In this document: piece after piece, positions 12,568-12,969 of the stretch | Layout: every line of letters begins with the position of its first letter | Numbering within the stretch: the stretch's first letter is position 1 | Source: Aquirhabdus sp. | GTDB taxonomy: Bacteria > Pseudomonadota > Gammaproteobacteria > Pseudomonadales > Moraxellaceae | Reading direction: 5' to 3' | Assembly: GCA_030150135.1 (NCBI GenBank) | Contig: JASLGO010000064.1 | Coordinates: 1 to 12,969 of the forward strand | DNA: 12,969 nucleotides | Notes under the pieces: generated by a model | Seen by the model: the letters and a program-made list of their open reading frames with translations, nothing else | What the model was told of the DNA's origin: nothing | Database searches by the model: none | Position numbers and translations under genes: made by a program

Positions 12568-12969
12568 TTAATGCGTTTTAGCTTGAACCATCGCAGCCGC
12601 AACAAAGCTGGCAAACAGCGGATGTCCACCACGCGGCGAGCTCGTAAACTCTGGATGGAATTGACAAGCCACATACCAAGGATGATCGGCAATTTCGACC
12701 ACTTCAACCAGATGCTGATCTGCTGAATAACCCGAAACGGTCATCCCAGCTGCTTCCAATTGTGCGATATAACGATCATTCACTTCATAACGATGACGAT
12801 GACGCTCGACAATTTCAACTTTTCCATAAATCTTCTGCGCTTTACTGCCCGCAGTCAGAATGGCTTTTTGTGCACCTAAACGCATCGTACCACCAAGATC
12901 AGATGAATCATGGCGAGTTTGCAAATCACCACGCTCATCAATCCACTCAGTAATCAAACCAATCAAAGG
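12568..12969 (-). CDS. pyrG: CTP synthase, C-terminal glutaminase end (partial)
   Basis: CTP synthase makes CTP from UTP with glutamine-derived ammonia; CTP is also the substrate of IspD and of KdsB in this neighbourhood's pathways. Only the last 133 codons are present, and the 5' part continues beyond 12969. The visible part matches the class-I glutamine amidotransferase end: GLITEWIDERGDL, SDLGGTMRLGAQ, VERHRHRYEVND and ACQFHPEFTSSPRGGHPLF, the last with the catalytic-triad His and Glu (FHPEF; E. coli His515/Glu517). The nucleophile cysteine and the synthetase domain lie outside the window. The tail after HPLFASFVAAA is short, as expected. A hairpin terminator follows the stop, then kdsA on the same strand, the gene order pyrG-kdsA-eno known from Acinetobacter. 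Confidence 0.97.
   Translation of the reverse strand, partial: PLIGLITEWIDERGDLQTRHDSSDLGGTMRLGAQKAILTAGSKAQKIYGKVEIVERHRHRYEVNDRYIAQLEAAGMTVSGYSADQHLVEVVEIADHPWYVACQFHPEFTSSPRGGHPLFASFVAAAMVQAKTH

Noticed and set aside
1..12969. CRISPR array, insertion sequence, prophage, integron or defence island
   Set aside because: No regularly spaced repeats, transposase, integrase or defence-type proteins are visible; the tRNA-Gly 3' end has no adjacent integrase or second copy of its end.

Overview
The window looks like chromosomal DNA of an Acinetobacter or close Moraxellaceae relative. It is moderately AT-rich. The gene set is recA-recX, a DUF2058 gene, tRNA-Gly, and the pyrG, kdsA, eno, ftsB, ispD and ispF block. 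There is also a divergent alkane hydroxylase/AraC pair of the alkM-alkR kind described in Acinetobacter. The genus call rests on protein similarity recalled from memory and on gene order, not on a search.

Left part (1-2528): the N-terminal 286 codons of an AlkB/AlkM-type alkane 1-monooxygenase run leftward off the window edge. A 273-bp divergent intergenic region follows, holding repeated TCCAGAA motifs, two of them exactly 21 bp apart. Next come an AraC-family activator (likely AlkR) and a small DUF190 protein that ends in a long palindromic terminator-like repeat.

Centre (2529-8430): recA has no visible LexA-type box and ends in a UUCG-loop terminator. recX follows with its own strong ribosome binding site. 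A leftward gene then encodes a 486-residue lipoprotein with two cysteine-bearing Ig-like repeats; it is the least familiar protein here. It is flanked at both ends by AGACC/GGTCT hairpins. Next are a rightward alpha/beta-hydrolase (lipase/esterase type), a leftward tRNA-Gly(GCC) with a clean promoter and terminator, and a rightward DUF2058 gene.

Right part (8431-12969): a leftward housekeeping run, read in transcription order as pyrG (3' end only), kdsA, eno, ftsB, ispD and ispF. It links CTP synthesis, KDO synthesis for LPS, glycolysis, divisome assembly and isoprenoid synthesis. eno-ftsB-ispD are joined by 1- and 4-base stop/start overlaps. The ispD-ispF gap carries two overlapping, mutually exclusive inverted repeats. 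The KdsA start is best placed at 12465 rather than at the upstream GTG at 12534.

I see no CRISPR array, insertion sequence, prophage, toxin-antitoxin or defence locus, and nothing that amounts to a clearly new multi-gene system. The best leads are the candidate AlkR operator array, the unfamiliar lipoprotein with its flanking hairpins, and the ispF leader structures.
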